From assembly GCF_014191985.1 (NCBI RefSeq), contig NZ_JACHXI010000005.1, positions 124,001 through 188,000 of the forward strand: a stretch of DNA of 64,000 nt, written 5' to 3'. The position numbers and the translations under genes are program-made. Of this stretch, positions 16,954 through 25,902 are shown piece by piece; the stretch's first letter is position 1, and every line of letters begins with the position of its first letter. Under the pieces are notes generated by a model, which was not told the origin of the DNA, made no database searches, and saw nothing but the letters and a program-made list of their open reading frames with translations. Source of the DNA: Azomonas macrocytogenes (GTDB lineage: Bacteria > Pseudomonadota > Gammaproteobacteria > Pseudomonadales > Pseudomonadaceae).

Positions 16954-18471
16954 ATGACGGCTACGATGTTGCCTTCTCCAGGCTTTCAAGTGAGTCAGAC
17001 CGCCGTGTCCGTTCGTAACTACCAGCCCGCTCTGCTGGTCAGCATCGGTCTTACGCTGTTTATACTGCCGCTGCAGGCGTCCCTCGATCTGGCCAATACA
17101 GTGCTGTTTTATGTGCTGGGTGTGGTCGTCACCGGCAGCCGCTACGGGCGCGGTCCGGCGATTTTCGCAGCCGTGTCCAACTCCCTGTTCTATCTCTATC
17201 TATTCGTGCCACCGCCGTTGTCCCTGGCGATCACCGAGCCGCAATACCTGTTGGCTGCCGTGGTCATGCTGGTGGTGGCCGTGCTGGTCGGGCATCTCAC
17301 CGCATCCCTGAAGAGCAAAGCCGAACAGGTGGATGCCTGGGAAACCCAGTCCCGCGCGTTATACGACCTGGCACGCCAGCTCGGCGCGTCGCTGACGTCG
17401 GAGGAAGTGGCGCAGGTCACCAGTCGTTTTCTGCGCATCGCGCTACAGGCCGTGAATATCCGGATTATTCCGGAAAGCGCCTGTGACCAGCCGCCGCCTC
17501 CGCTGACCGGAGCGTTATTGCGTGCCGCCCTCAATCAAGGCCAGCCATTGTTGAGCAACGGCAGCAGCCAGCAGCTCACGCTGGTACTGATGCCGCTGGC
17601 CGCCTGTGTCGATCCGCGCTGTGTCCTGGCTTGCGAGCTGCCCACGACGACGGCGAGGACGCCGGCTACCCAGGAATTATTGGAAACGGCCTCATCGGTC
17701 GTGACGGTGGCGCTACAACGCACGCATTTTGCGGATGTCGCTAGGGAAACCGAAATCCGCCGTTCCGCCGAAGCTTTGCGCAATTCCATTCTTTCCGCGC
17801 TTTCCCACGATCTGCGTACCCCCTTGACGGTGATGGTCGGCCTGGCCGAGACCCTGGAATTGGATAAAATCTCGCCAGAGCGCCAGCGGAACATGCTGGC
17901 TGCCCTCAAGAACCAGGCGCTGTTGATCAATCAGCAAGTCACCAACCTGCTGGACATGGCCCGCCTGCGTTCGGGTTCCATTGATCTGAACGAGGCATGG
18001 CAGCCCATCGAAGACGTAATCGGCACTACCCTGCGGCTGGTCAAGAGGCACTGGAAGGACCGTGAGATCACGGTGGACGTCTCACCCGATTTGCCGCCTT
18101 TGCGCTTTGACGCGGTGCTGATCGAACGGTTGCTGTGGAACCTGCTGGAGAATGCCATCAAGTTTTCGCCGGCGGATACTCCGGTGGAGCTGGTGGTTCG
18201 CCGGTTGGGTGACTGGGTGGAAGTACTGGTCTGCGATTGGGGCCCCGGCCTGCCGCCGGAGGCACTCGAGGATCTGTTCAACATGTTCCGCCGGGGCCGC
18301 GAGGAGTCCAATATTCCCGGCGTCGGCCTGGGCCTGGCCATCGCCCGCGGCTTTGCCGAGGTGCACGGTGGCCAGGTGCTGGCGGAAAATCGCCTGGGCG
18401 GCGGCGCGTGTTTCCGGCTACGGCTGCCAGTAGGCACGCCGCCCACGCTCAAGGAACTGGAGGGATTATGA
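16954..18471 (+). CDS. KdpD-like sensor kinase lacking the N-terminal KdpD/USP domain
   Basis: 505-residue sensor histidine kinase. Four membrane helices (about residues 25-115; DUF4118) precede a GAF-like region, a HisKA domain with phospho-acceptor His285 in SHDLRTPLTVMVG and an HATPase domain (NLLENAIKFSP, GPGLPPEALEDLF, GVGLGLAI). Normal KdpD is about 880-900 residues; the whole N-terminal cytoplasmic KdpD plus universal-stress part is absent, and the protein starts just before the first membrane helix. Its stop overlaps the response-regulator start as ATGA. No kdpFABC operon adjoins, so its input and target are unclear. Confidence 0.85.
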   Translation: MTATMLPSPGFQVSQTAVSVRNYQPALLVSIGLTLFILPLQASLDLANTVLFYVLGVVVTGSRYGRGPAIFAAVSNSLFYLYLFVPPPLSLAITEPQYLLAAVVMLVVAVLVGHLTASLKSKAEQVDAWETQSRALYDLARQLGASLTSEEVAQVTSRFLRIALQAVNIRIIPESACDQPPPPLTGALLRAALNQGQPLLSNGSSQQLTLVLMPLAACVDPRCVLACELPTTTARTPATQELLETASSVVTVALQRTHFADVARETEIRRSAEALRNSILSALSHDLRTPLTVMVGLAETLELDKISPERQRNMLAALKNQALLINQQVTNLLDMARLRSGSIDLNEAWQPIEDVIGTTLRLVKRHWKDREITVDVSPDLPPLRFDAVLIERLLWNLLENAIKFSPADTPVELVVRRLGDWVEVLVCDWGPGLPPEALEDLFNMFRRGREESNIPGVGLGLAIARGFAEVHGGQVLAENRLGGGACFRLRLPVGTPPTLKELEGL

Positions 18472-19154
18472 GTGAAACGTACACCATCCTACTGGTGGAG
18501 GATGATCCACAGATTCGCGAACTGGTCGCCGGAACCCTGGAAAGCGAAGGCTATGCCGTCGTCGAGGCGCAGACTGCCGCCGAAGGCGCAGCCCAGGCTG
18601 GCGCCTGCAAGCCGGACCTGTTGATCCTCGATCTTGGCCTGCCGGATCGCAACGGCATCAACTTCATCCGCGACTATCGCATCTGGTCCTCGGTGCCGAT
18701 CCTGGTGCTGTCGGCGCGCACTCAGGAAATCAGCAAGATCACCGCCCTGGACGCCGGCGCCGACGATTATCTGACCAAGCCGTTCAGCGTAGCCGAACTG
18801 GTGGAGCGGGTCTGTGCGCTGCTGCAACGCACGACTGAGGAACGCGATCAACTCGACCCCATCATCCGCTTCGGCGATTGCCAAATCGACTGTGCCCGCC
18901 GCGTGGTCACCCGCGCCGGCGAGCCACTGCACCTGACCGATATCCAATACCGGCTGCTGATCCTGCTGGTTTCAAATCCCGGCCGGGTACTGACCCATAG
19001 CTACCTGTTCTCCGGGGTCTGGGGCGATCGTGCGGAAAACAACCAGTACCTGCGCGTCTACGTCGGACAACTGCGGCAGAAGATCGAAAATAATCCGGCG
19101 CAGCCCCAGCACATCCTGACGGAGACGGGCGTCGGTTATCGCTTCCAGCTATGA
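18468..19154 (+). CDS. KdpE-like response regulator
   Basis: 228-residue OmpR/PhoB-type regulator. The receiver domain has the acidic pair EDD, phospho-acceptor Asp in LLILDLGLPD (about residue 54) and the K of DDYLTKPF; a winged-helix DNA-binding domain follows (residues about 130-228, ending ILTETGVGYRFQL). The ATG overlaps the kinase stop, so the pair is co-translated. A longer open frame beginning at 18237 has no homology upstream of this ATG. Closest in feel to KdpE, but the target genes are not in the window. Confidence 0.87.
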   Translation: MSETYTILLVEDDPQIRELVAGTLESEGYAVVEAQTAAEGAAQAGACKPDLLILDLGLPDRNGINFIRDYRIWSSVPILVLSARTQEISKITALDAGADDYLTKPFSVAELVERVCALLQRTTEERDQLDPIIRFGDCQIDCARRVVTRAGEPLHLTDIQYRLLILLVSNPGRVLTHSYLFSGVWGDRAENNQYLRVYVGQLRQKIENNPAQPQHILTETGVGYRFQL

Positions 19155-19170
19155 AACGGGGGGTCGGCAA

Positions 19171-19196
19171 GCTCCGCTGAGCGATATCTGCGGAGC
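19171..19196 (+). terminator. Hairpin after the kinase/regulator operon
   Basis: GCTCCGC / GCGGAGC arms with a 12-base loop begin 16 bases past the kdpE-like stop. No T-run follows. Confidence 0.45.
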
Positions 19197-19235
19197 AGCG
19201 GCAAGCAGCAGAAGCACGGCGCTACTATCGGTCGT

Positions 19236-19256
19236 GGATGATAAACATTATCATCC
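19236..19256. promoter_or_regulatory. Fur-box-like palindrome
   Basis: GGATGATAA and TTATCATCC flank the centre ACA, a perfect 21-base palindrome. The core TGATAAACATTATCA differs from the 7-1-7 Fur consensus TGATAATGATTATCA only at position 7 and the centre. No intact iron gene follows. The 19257-19515 stretch holds only a doubtful open frame from ATG 19296 (MSQLVLPERGPVATPDTE) that may be frame-shifted near 19395. Confidence 0.6.
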
Positions 19257-19515
19257 GGGGCAATTTCCGTCGCTGCCTGATGCCAGCTCGAATCGATGTC
19301 TCAACTCGTCCTTCCCGAACGTGGTCCGGTGGCTACCCCCGACACCGAAACGGCACCGGAGCAGGATTTCCTGCAGGTGTTTCTCGCCCAGCGCCAACCG
19401 GTACTACGTCTCGATCGGCGAAGCCCGGCAGTTCCAGCTGTCCAGCACCCTGGAGTTCTGGTTTTGCGTGAGGCCGCAGGAGGGCAACGCGGCACAATGG
19501 CGATAAGGTGCCCGA

Positions 19516-19794
19516 TCAGGCATTTTCGCCGCTGCGGCAGGCTGAGCAGCATTCGATCTTGAGGTGCTCGGGGAAAAGCGTCAGTTGTCCTTCCTCGGCC
19601 AACTGGCGGCTGTCTTCGTGACCCAGAAAACCGATGTAGTTATCACACAGGTTGTCCTCGGTGATGGTAATGGAATCGCCGTTCTGCAAACTTTCGAGCT
19701 GATCGTCGAACAGTTCGAAGGGCAGGTAGACCTCGACCGTTGCGTGGCAGTCGTTCGCTCGCCCGTCCGGGCATTTCATTTCGATACTCGGCAT
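19516..19794 (-). CDS. Hypothetical small acidic protein with Cys pairs
   Basis: 92 residues beginning MPSIEMKCPDG and ending CCSACRSGENA. It is acidic, with a conserved-looking EVYLPFELFDDQL segment and two Cys clusters at the ends (CPDGRANDC; CCSAC) that could bind a metal or form disulfides. The ATG at 19794 has AGGAGAA (GAGAAGAA type) upstream; the frame is open a further 35 codons. I do not recognise the family. It converges on the Fur-box-like region. The 19795-20156 gap beyond its start shows no gene. Confidence 0.5.
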   Translation of the reverse strand: MPSIEMKCPDGRANDCHATVEVYLPFELFDDQLESLQNGDSITITEDNLCDNYIGFLGHEDSRQLAEEGQLTLFPEHLKIECCSACRSGENA

Positions 19795-20156
19795 GCTTTC
19801 TTCTCCTGCTTGAGCGGTCTGCTGAGGTTCCATGGTGGCCGTACCGAATCCTGCTGCGTAGCGCGATTCGGTGATCGTTTCGGATTTATTGTAAAGCATC
19901 GGATATAGAATATTTTGCGCCTGGATGAGCTGACGGACACGTCATCCCGTGGAATGTGGAATTTTGCTGGTTCGCGTCGCGCATGCCGGCCTGGTTGCGG
20001 TCAGAACTGGCGAGGAAAGCGGTCTATTCATGGCCGGTAAATGTGTTTGTATAAAAAACTCACGGAAATCGATAGCTTGCGTGGTTTTATGGGCACCTTG
20101 CGTGAACACAGCAAGCAAGCTGCCGCTGGTCGGCGTGATTCAAGGACCTTCGCTGG

Positions 20157-21248
20157 ATGATTGCGATACTCAAAGACGAAAGCCCGATGCTGGTCGCGCT
20201 GATGATCGGCGTGCTGGCCTATGTATTCGAACCACAACTCGTCGACGACGGGCAGGTGGTGGCGTTGGTGGGCGCGGGCGTACTGATCGCCGCCATCATC
20301 GGCACGGCCATGCGCGTGGCGAACCATGCGGAGGTGCTGGCCGAAAAGGTCGGCGACCCCTACGGCACCATGATCCTGACGCTGGCGGCCGTACTGGTGG
20401 AGGTCATCATCCTGGCGATCATGATGAAGCATGATCATTCACCGACCCTGGCACGGGACACCATCTACGCGGCTGTCATTCTGGACATCAATGGCATCAT
20501 CGGCCTGGCAGCGCTGCTGGGCGGGCTCAAGCACGGCGAGCAGGTCTACAACGACAATTCCAGCCGCAGCTATGGGGTGATGATCCTCACCGCCGTCAGC
20601 ATCTCCATGCTGGTTCCCGAATTCATCCCGGCCACGCGCTGGCATCTGTATTCCCTGTTCACCATCGTCGTCATGGTGTCCATGTACGCCTTGTTCCTGC
20701 ATATGCAAACCGGACCGCAAAGCTACTTCTTCAGCTACAACTATCCGGAAAAGCGCAAGAAAAAACCTGAAACCGAAGAAGCTCATTCGGGCGGCAATGT
20801 GAAGCGCTCCGGCGCATTGCTGGTCGTCGGGGTCGTCCTGACCGGCGCGCTGGCTGAAGTAATGTCCCAGGCCCTGGGCGCCGGCCTCGAAGGCTTGCCG
20901 GTGCCGCCCATGGTTTCAGCCTTGGTCGTGGCAATCATTTCCGCCAGTCCGGAAATCCTCACCGCCCTGCGCGCCGCCATGGCCAACCGCATGCAATCGG
21001 TCATCAACATCGCCCTGGGGGCGTCGCTTTCCACCGTCATCCTCACCGTGCCGGTGGTCGAAGCCATTGCCTTGTTCACCGGCCACCAGATCCAAATGGC
21101 CATGACGCCCGTGCAGAGCGTCATGATGTTCGTCACCCTGATCGTCGCCGCGATCAACCTCAACGACGGGGAAACCAACGCCATCGAAGGCATGACGCAC
21201 TTCGTACTGTTCGCGACTTTTATCATGCTGACGGTGATTGGATTGTAG
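20157..21248 (+). CDS. Calcium/cation-proton exchanger (ChaA-like, CaCA family)
   Basis: 363-residue inner-membrane antiporter with about 11 helices. Both CaCA alpha-repeats are visible: GDPYGTMILTLAAVLVEVII (about residues 66-85) with its acidic Glu, and the second in VVAIISASPEILTALRAAMANRMQSVINIALGASLS. A central cytoplasmic loop rich in Lys/Glu (YPEKRKKKPETEEAHSGG) links the halves. E. coli ChaA expels Ca2+ or Na+/K+ in exchange for protons at high pH. A single-gene unit. Confidence 0.88.
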   Translation: MIAILKDESPMLVALMIGVLAYVFEPQLVDDGQVVALVGAGVLIAAIIGTAMRVANHAEVLAEKVGDPYGTMILTLAAVLVEVIILAIMMKHDHSPTLARDTIYAAVILDINGIIGLAALLGGLKHGEQVYNDNSSRSYGVMILTAVSISMLVPEFIPATRWHLYSLFTIVVMVSMYALFLHMQTGPQSYFFSYNYPEKRKKKPETEEAHSGGNVKRSGALLVVGVVLTGALAEVMSQALGAGLEGLPVPPMVSALVVAIISASPEILTALRAAMANRMQSVINIALGASLSTVILTVPVVEAIALFTGHQIQMAMTPVQSVMMFVTLIVAAINLNDGETNAIEGMTHFVLFATFIMLTVIGL

Positions 21249-21286
21249 GGAGCACGTCACGAATCAAATATGTATTGTTTGATTTT

Positions 21287-21538
21287 ATGAATCGTTATTT
21301 TAATTTGGCTTGCTGTTTAAAAGCGGGAGTCGTTTTCACATGGAATTCCAGTATGATCGCCATGGTGGCCTCAAGTCCTAAGCGCTTCAGTGTTGACTTT
21401 AACGGAGCACAGCCGACAGCCAATAATTTACAGCAGGCTGTATCTGCAGCGGGAAGTCATACAACGATATCGGTTTTTGATATTGTGGATAAATATGCCA
21501 ATTTTATGGCTGATCGATATCGGTTAGCCATAAATTAG
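21287..21538 (+). CDS. Hypothetical protein in low-GC patch
   Basis: An 83-residue frame, clearly lower in GC than flanking genes, ending DIVDKYANFMADRYRLAIN. It precedes the DUF2845 gene by 10 bases. No recognised domain; the start is uncertain and it could be a fragment of a larger acquired gene. Confidence 0.3.
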   Translation: MNRYFNLACCLKAGVVFTWNSSMIAMVASSPKRFSVDFNGAQPTANNLQQAVSAAGSHTTISVFDIVDKYANFMADRYRLAIN

Positions 21539-21548
21539 CAGGTAGATT

Positions 21549-21836
21549 ATGAAAAAACTTATATTTATAATATTTCTTCTTCCTATATATGTACAAGCCT
21601 CCATGAGATGTGGCAGTGGAATAATTAGTGAGGGAGATACAATATTCGAAGTTGAAAGAAAATGTGGCTCCCCAACAAGTAGAGAAGTGATGAATCCGAT
21701 AATAGATCCCAACGGGAGAACCCCAGTGAATTCAGTTCCAGTAGAAAACTGGGTCTATGGGGACAATAATGGCATGTATTATTTCTTACGCTTTATAAAT
21801 GGTAAATTAGAGAAAATTGAAAGCCGTCGGTTGTAA
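21549..21836 (+). CDS. DUF2845 domain protein, exported
   Basis: 95-residue protein with a signal peptide (MKKLIFIIFLLPIYVQAS, cleavage near residue 18). The mature part begins MRCGSGIISEGDT and continues FEVERKCGSPTSREV, the DUF2845 pattern with two conserved Cys. Base composition is strikingly AT-rich compared with the neighbouring exchanger, so it is probably acquired. AGGTAGATT lies just upstream of the ATG. DUF2845 proteins are periplasmic and of unknown function. Confidence 0.7.
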   Translation: MKKLIFIIFLLPIYVQASMRCGSGIISEGDTIFEVERKCGSPTSREVMNPIIDPNGRTPVNSVPVENWVYGDNNGMYYFLRFINGKLEKIESRRL

Positions 21837-22096
21837 TATTATGCGATATTTTTATCTGATTCAGCTTACAGTAAAAATCTTTATAGGCGGCTTTTCCACC
21901 CGTTTGTGATTCCCCTGATACTGCCCTTGGCTTTAGCAGTACTTCATCGGTCATAACTGATCCATGCTTACAGATTGCCTCGTCAGCGCTCAAGCAAATC
22001 AGCATCAGTCGGCGCCTCAGCCATCTGCTTGTCAGAGGCTGGTAAACAGCTGACCCACACGCTTACTTGAGGCATTCGGCCGCTCTACGATAAAGC

Positions 22097-22427
22097 TCAT
22101 TTGACTGGCACTATTGCCGAATGTAGACGCGCGACTCCCGACTTGGCTTCTTTCAGCAACTGATCCCACTCGTCAGGCGGATGACCGCTGGCCAGCATCT
22201 TCCGGAAAACCCGGTAGGCATCGTCACTGCTTTACATAGGCGCGCTTGATCTCTGCATCGTTCACCCAAGCCAAAACACGATCACCTTGCTCGGGCCGTG
22301 GTAACGGAAGAACAGTCGATACTGCTGAAAGAACTTGGCACGAAACCAGTGCTTATGATCCTCACCCAGGGTGCTGTCTTGCCGGTATTGGGGTTTGGTC
22401 GGATCCTGAGAGATGACATCGAATTCC
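22097..22427 (-). pseudogene. Decayed yhaV toxin gene
   Basis: The minus strand encodes FDVISQDPTKPQYRQDSTLG, then EDHKHWFRAKFFQQYRLFFR and YHGPSKVIVF. After a frame shift come WVNDAEIKRAYVK, a further disruption, and DAYRVFRKMLASGHPPDEWDQ. This order matches the YhaV type II RNase toxin (of PrlF-YhaV) including its RYRLFFRY-like core and the HPPDxW end. The N-terminus is absent and at least two frameshifts break it, so it is non-functional. No prlF antitoxin gene is visible. The 21837-22096 stretch between it and the DUF2845 gene shows nothing I can identify. Confidence 0.7.
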
Positions 22428-22516
22428 ATGGGCTATAACGCTCGGGAGGATCGCATCACTTGGCGCTTGAGCACAGAATCCAGAAGATGCCAGACTTTCC
22501 TCGTGCCAAAACCATT

Positions 22517-22542
22517 GGACTGGGACGTCGTTAACCCAGTCC
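22517..22542 (-). terminator. Hairpin after the MFS gene
   Basis: GGACTGGG / CCCAGTCC, 8-base arms with a 10-base loop, lies 15 bases past the stop of the minus-strand MFS gene. Confidence 0.5.
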
Positions 22543-22556
22543 CGGAAACCCCGGCT

Positions 22557-23762
22557 TTACGTGCAATTCGCGCTGCGCGATTGCTTGCAGAAAGCCAGTA
22601 GCGCAATCAGGGGCAGGACGCTGCCGATAATGGCGATCAAACGCCAGCCGCCTGCGCCGTAGAGCGAGCTGGCCACGGCCGAGCCGATAGCGCCGCCGAT
22701 AAAAATACTGGTCATATACAGCGCATTCAGGCGGCCGCGGCTGGCGGGGTCGAGGGTGTAGATGGCGCGCTGGCCAAGCACCATGTTCATCTGCACAGCG
22801 AAATCCAGCATGATGCCGGTGAGCGCCAGGCCAATGATACCGGTACCAGGAACGAGTAGACCCGGCAGGAAGCTCAGGGTCGCGAGCAACATGGCCACCA
22901 GCGAGGCGCTCCGAGTGTGGCCGGCATCCGCCAGGCGGCCGCTGAGCGGCGCGGCAACGGTGCCGATTGCGCCAACCAGGGCGAACAGGGCGATATGGGT
23001 CTGCGACAGCCCGTAGTGACGTGCCAGTTCCAATGGCACGACGGTCCAGAATAGGATGAATGTGGCGAACATCAGGCTCTGGTAGAAGGCGCGCTGGCGC
23101 AGTACCGGTTCGCGCCGCAGGAGGTACCACAGCGAGGCCAGCAATTGCCCATAGGTAGCCTTCTGGTTCGGTTGGTACCGGGGAATGGTGAAGGAGATCA
23201 CCAGCATGATCGCCAGCATGACGACGGCTGCAGTGACGAACACCATGCGCCAGCCGAAGTGATCGGTGATCACGCTGGCCAGCGGCCGCGCCAGCAGAAT
23301 GCCCAGCAGCAGGCCACTCATGATGCCGCCTACTACCCGGCCGCGCGCTGCCTCGGGCGTCAGGTGGGCTGCCAGCGGAATCAGTATCTGTACCGAGACC
23401 GAGCTGAAGCCGATCAGGGCCGATATCAGTAGAAAGCTGCCCGGCTGTTCCACCAGCGCAGCGCCCGCCAGGCTGAAGGTGGTCACAGTGGTGGTCACGA
23501 GCATCAAACGCCGGTTTTCCAGCAGGTCGGCCAGCGGCACCAGAAAAAACAATCCCAGTGCATAGCCGACCTGGGTCAGGGAGACGATCAAACTGGCGCT
23601 GCCGGGTGACAGGTTAAGGTCGGGGGCGATCAATTCGATGATCGGCTGCGAATAATAGAGGTTAGCCACGATGACACCGCAGCAAACCGCAAACAGCAGG
23701 ACCAGCCCCGGGGTCATCGTTGATTGTGCTTTGGCGTCTGCAGATGAGGAAATATCAGTCAT
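22557..23762 (-). CDS. MFS transporter (YnfM/arabinose-efflux-like)
   Basis: 401-residue, 12-helix major facilitator with the motif A-like loop PLADLLENRRLM between helices 2 and 3 and a second, SGRLADAGHTRS, in the C-terminal half. The start of the first helix (LVLLFAVCCGVIVANLYYSQPII) places it with small DHA1-type exporters near YnfM/NepI. No regulator or enzyme adjoins it, so the substrate is unknown. ATG at 23762 was chosen over 23771. Confidence 0.8.
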   Translation of the reverse strand: MTDISSSADAKAQSTMTPGLVLLFAVCCGVIVANLYYSQPIIELIAPDLNLSPGSASLIVSLTQVGYALGLFFLVPLADLLENRRLMLVTTTVTTFSLAGAALVEQPGSFLLISALIGFSSVSVQILIPLAAHLTPEAARGRVVGGIMSGLLLGILLARPLASVITDHFGWRMVFVTAAVVMLAIMLVISFTIPRYQPNQKATYGQLLASLWYLLRREPVLRQRAFYQSLMFATFILFWTVVPLELARHYGLSQTHIALFALVGAIGTVAAPLSGRLADAGHTRSASLVAMLLATLSFLPGLLVPGTGIIGLALTGIMLDFAVQMNMVLGQRAIYTLDPASRGRLNALYMTSIFIGGAIGSAVASSLYGAGGWRLIAIIGSVLPLIALLAFCKQSRSANCT

Positions 23763-23999
23763 ATCGAACAATCTCTCCGAATGTGAGAAGCGGTTTTTTA
23801 CCCGCGCGAATAGCGGTGACGCGGGAGATGCAATGCCTTGGACGATGAGCGTCCAGTTGCGAGGAGTGATTCAGGTGGCACTGGAGCGTTGGCCTTGGCA
23901 GAGGCCGTGGTGACTTGCAAGCCGAAGCTGTGGATTGTCCTGCATCCGGTCTTCGAAGGTTGTTGCGGCCGGAGGTACCATTCCGATGCTGGCGAAACC

Positions 24000-24038
24000 T
24001 AACTGCAATGAGCAAGAAAATGCTGGATTTCGTTCATG
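24000..24038 (-). CDS. Possible 12-residue leader peptide
   Basis: An AGGAG site precedes ATG and encodes MNEIQHFLAHCS followed by TAA. It lies about 240 bases upstream of the MFS start. Good ribosome binding on so short a frame suggests a leader peptide, but no terminator/antiterminator pair is evident. Apart from this, the 23763-24140 gap shows no gene. Confidence 0.25.
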
Positions 24039-24140
24039 CCTTCTCCTGATTGAATCGAGCAAGGTATCGGTCAGGTCGCATCCGTGATCTACGGATGATG
24101 CGGCAGGTTTGCTGCTTGTTACAACCGTCACTGCACGGCC

Positions 24141-25685
24141 TTAAAGCATTTGCTCCAAGCCAATCACCTCCGCCAACCATGCATTGAATCGTCGCCAGAT
24201 CCCGCCCGGTTCCTTTTCCAGTACCTGTTGCCGGCCATCCTTTTCACCCACCCAGACCAACCGCTTTTCACCCTCGCGCTCTACCAGCCGGACTTCATAA
24301 CTGACGGCCGGCGCGGTGCCTTCCAGCGCCAGGCGATTCACTTCGCCGGCCAGTTCGGGGCTGTCGACCAGGATGCCGAGTTCGGTATTCCACAGATAGG
24401 AGCGGGGGTCGAAGTTCAGCGAGCCGATAAAGGCGCGTTGCCGGTCGATGACGGCGGCCTTGCTGTGCAGGCTGGATTCGGAATTGCCGCTGAAGCTGTA
24501 GTAGATGTCGTCGCCCGGTTGTCGGCGCAGTTCGAACAGGCGCACGCCTTGTTCGAGCATGGCCCGGCGGTAGGGCGCGTAGCCGCCGTGGACGGCCGGG
24601 ACGTCGGTGGCTTCCAGGGAGTTGGTGAGGATGCGGACGGTGCTGCCGCTGCGTGAGCGGTCGGTGAGAAAGCGCACGCCTTCAGCGGTCGGGACGAAAT
24701 AGGCGGAAATCAAGGTCAACTCCGTCTGGGTGCTGCGCAGTACGGGCATGAGCTGGGTGGTCAATAGCAGCTCCGGCGCGGGTTCGCCGACGGACTGGAG
24801 CTTCTCGGGGCTGTCCCAGAGCGCCTGGCCCGGCGCCCAGAGCAATCTGTCCAGCCAGCGCAGGGGCAGATGTTCGCGATACTCCATCACACGCCGGTAG
24901 CGTTCCCGGTCATCGCGGAACGCGTCGGCCAGGTATTGGCGGATTTCGTTACGGGTGCGCCACAGATCGGTCTGGTCCGGGGGGGTATGGAGAAATTGCT
25001 GGATCGGCGTGCTCAGCGAGTGGTTCCAATACTGGTCGAAGCTCTTCGACAGCTGCGTAGCTACCGGTCCGGCGCCAAGCAGGTCGATATCGGCGAAATT
25101 GATCTGCTGGTCAGCGTCGAAGTATTCGTCGCCGAGGTTGCGTCCGCCGACGATGGCCAGGCAACTGTCGGCCAGCAGCAACTTGTTGTGCATGCGCCGG
25201 TGCTGTCGGGAGAGGTCGAATAGCCGGCCGAGCAGGCGCGTGACGCCGTTGCTGCGGCCCACATGCAGCGGGTTGAACACGCGAATGTGAATGTTCGGAT
25301 GCGCCGCCAGGGTAGCGATGGTGTAGTCGTTGCCATCGCTGGTGGTGTCGTCGAGTAACAGGCGGACACGCACGCCACGGTCGGCAGCCTTGAACAGCTC
25401 ATCCACCAAGGTTCGCGTGGTCAGGCCGTCATGGACGATGTAGTACTGGATATCCAGGCTGCTGCGCGCGGCGCGGATCATTTCCGCGCGGGCACTGAAG
25501 GCATCGGTACTGGAGGCAAGCAGGCGGAACCCGGAGTAGCCTGGCGGCTGCGCACTGGCCAGTTGCAGGACTTGCCGGCCGAGCGACGATTGCTGTGCCG
25601 GCAGCGCTTGCGAAGGTTCGGGCTGGAGGTGGCTGGTACAGCCGGCCAGGAGCAGCATTGCCAGAAACAGCGCGCGTAAGGGCAC
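24141..25685 (-). CDS. Phospholipase D-family lipoprotein (cardiolipin synthase C-like)
   Basis: 514-residue protein with two HKD motifs, HNKLLLADSCLAIVGGRNLG (about residue 162) and HSKAAVIDRQRAFIGSLNFD (about residue 398). The N-terminus is a lipoprotein signal with lipobox LLAGC (Cys15). The layout matches ClsC/YmdC-type enzymes, which join phosphatidyl groups to make cardiolipin. ClsC usually pairs with YmdB, absent here. GTG start with AAGGAG upstream. Enzyme class is firm; the exact substrate is not. Confidence 0.8.
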   Translation of the reverse strand: MPLRALFLAMLLLAGCTSHLQPEPSQALPAQQSSLGRQVLQLASAQPPGYSGFRLLASSTDAFSARAEMIRAARSSLDIQYYIVHDGLTTRTLVDELFKAADRGVRVRLLLDDTTSDGNDYTIATLAAHPNIHIRVFNPLHVGRSNGVTRLLGRLFDLSRQHRRMHNKLLLADSCLAIVGGRNLGDEYFDADQQINFADIDLLGAGPVATQLSKSFDQYWNHSLSTPIQQFLHTPPDQTDLWRTRNEIRQYLADAFRDDRERYRRVMEYREHLPLRWLDRLLWAPGQALWDSPEKLQSVGEPAPELLLTTQLMPVLRSTQTELTLISAYFVPTAEGVRFLTDRSRSGSTVRILTNSLEATDVPAVHGGYAPYRRAMLEQGVRLFELRRQPGDDIYYSFSGNSESSLHSKAAVIDRQRAFIGSLNFDPRSYLWNTELGILVDSPELAGEVNRLALEGTAPAVSYEVRLVEREGEKRLVWVGEKDGRQQVLEKEPGGIWRRFNAWLAEVIGLEQML

Positions 25686-25902
25686 AAGGACTCCTTCGCT
25701 GGAGGACCGTCAAAGTCGTTGGACAGCGCAGCGCCAGCAGGTTCTGTATGGGCCATCGACGAGTGAGGGGCGGGCGAGGCAAAAATGCCAAGAAAGCGCA
25801 CAGGGCGTGCACGCACGCTTATGCGTGGCAAGTAAGCCTTCTACTGCCTTGGTTAACGCGAGTTGACCGGGCGCAGACTACTTTCGTACAGCAGTTTGGC
25901 GA

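Noticed and set aside
21793-22005. Minus-strand frame between the DUF2845 gene and the yhaV remnant
   Set aside because: No recognisable family and no good start; probably degraded sequence.
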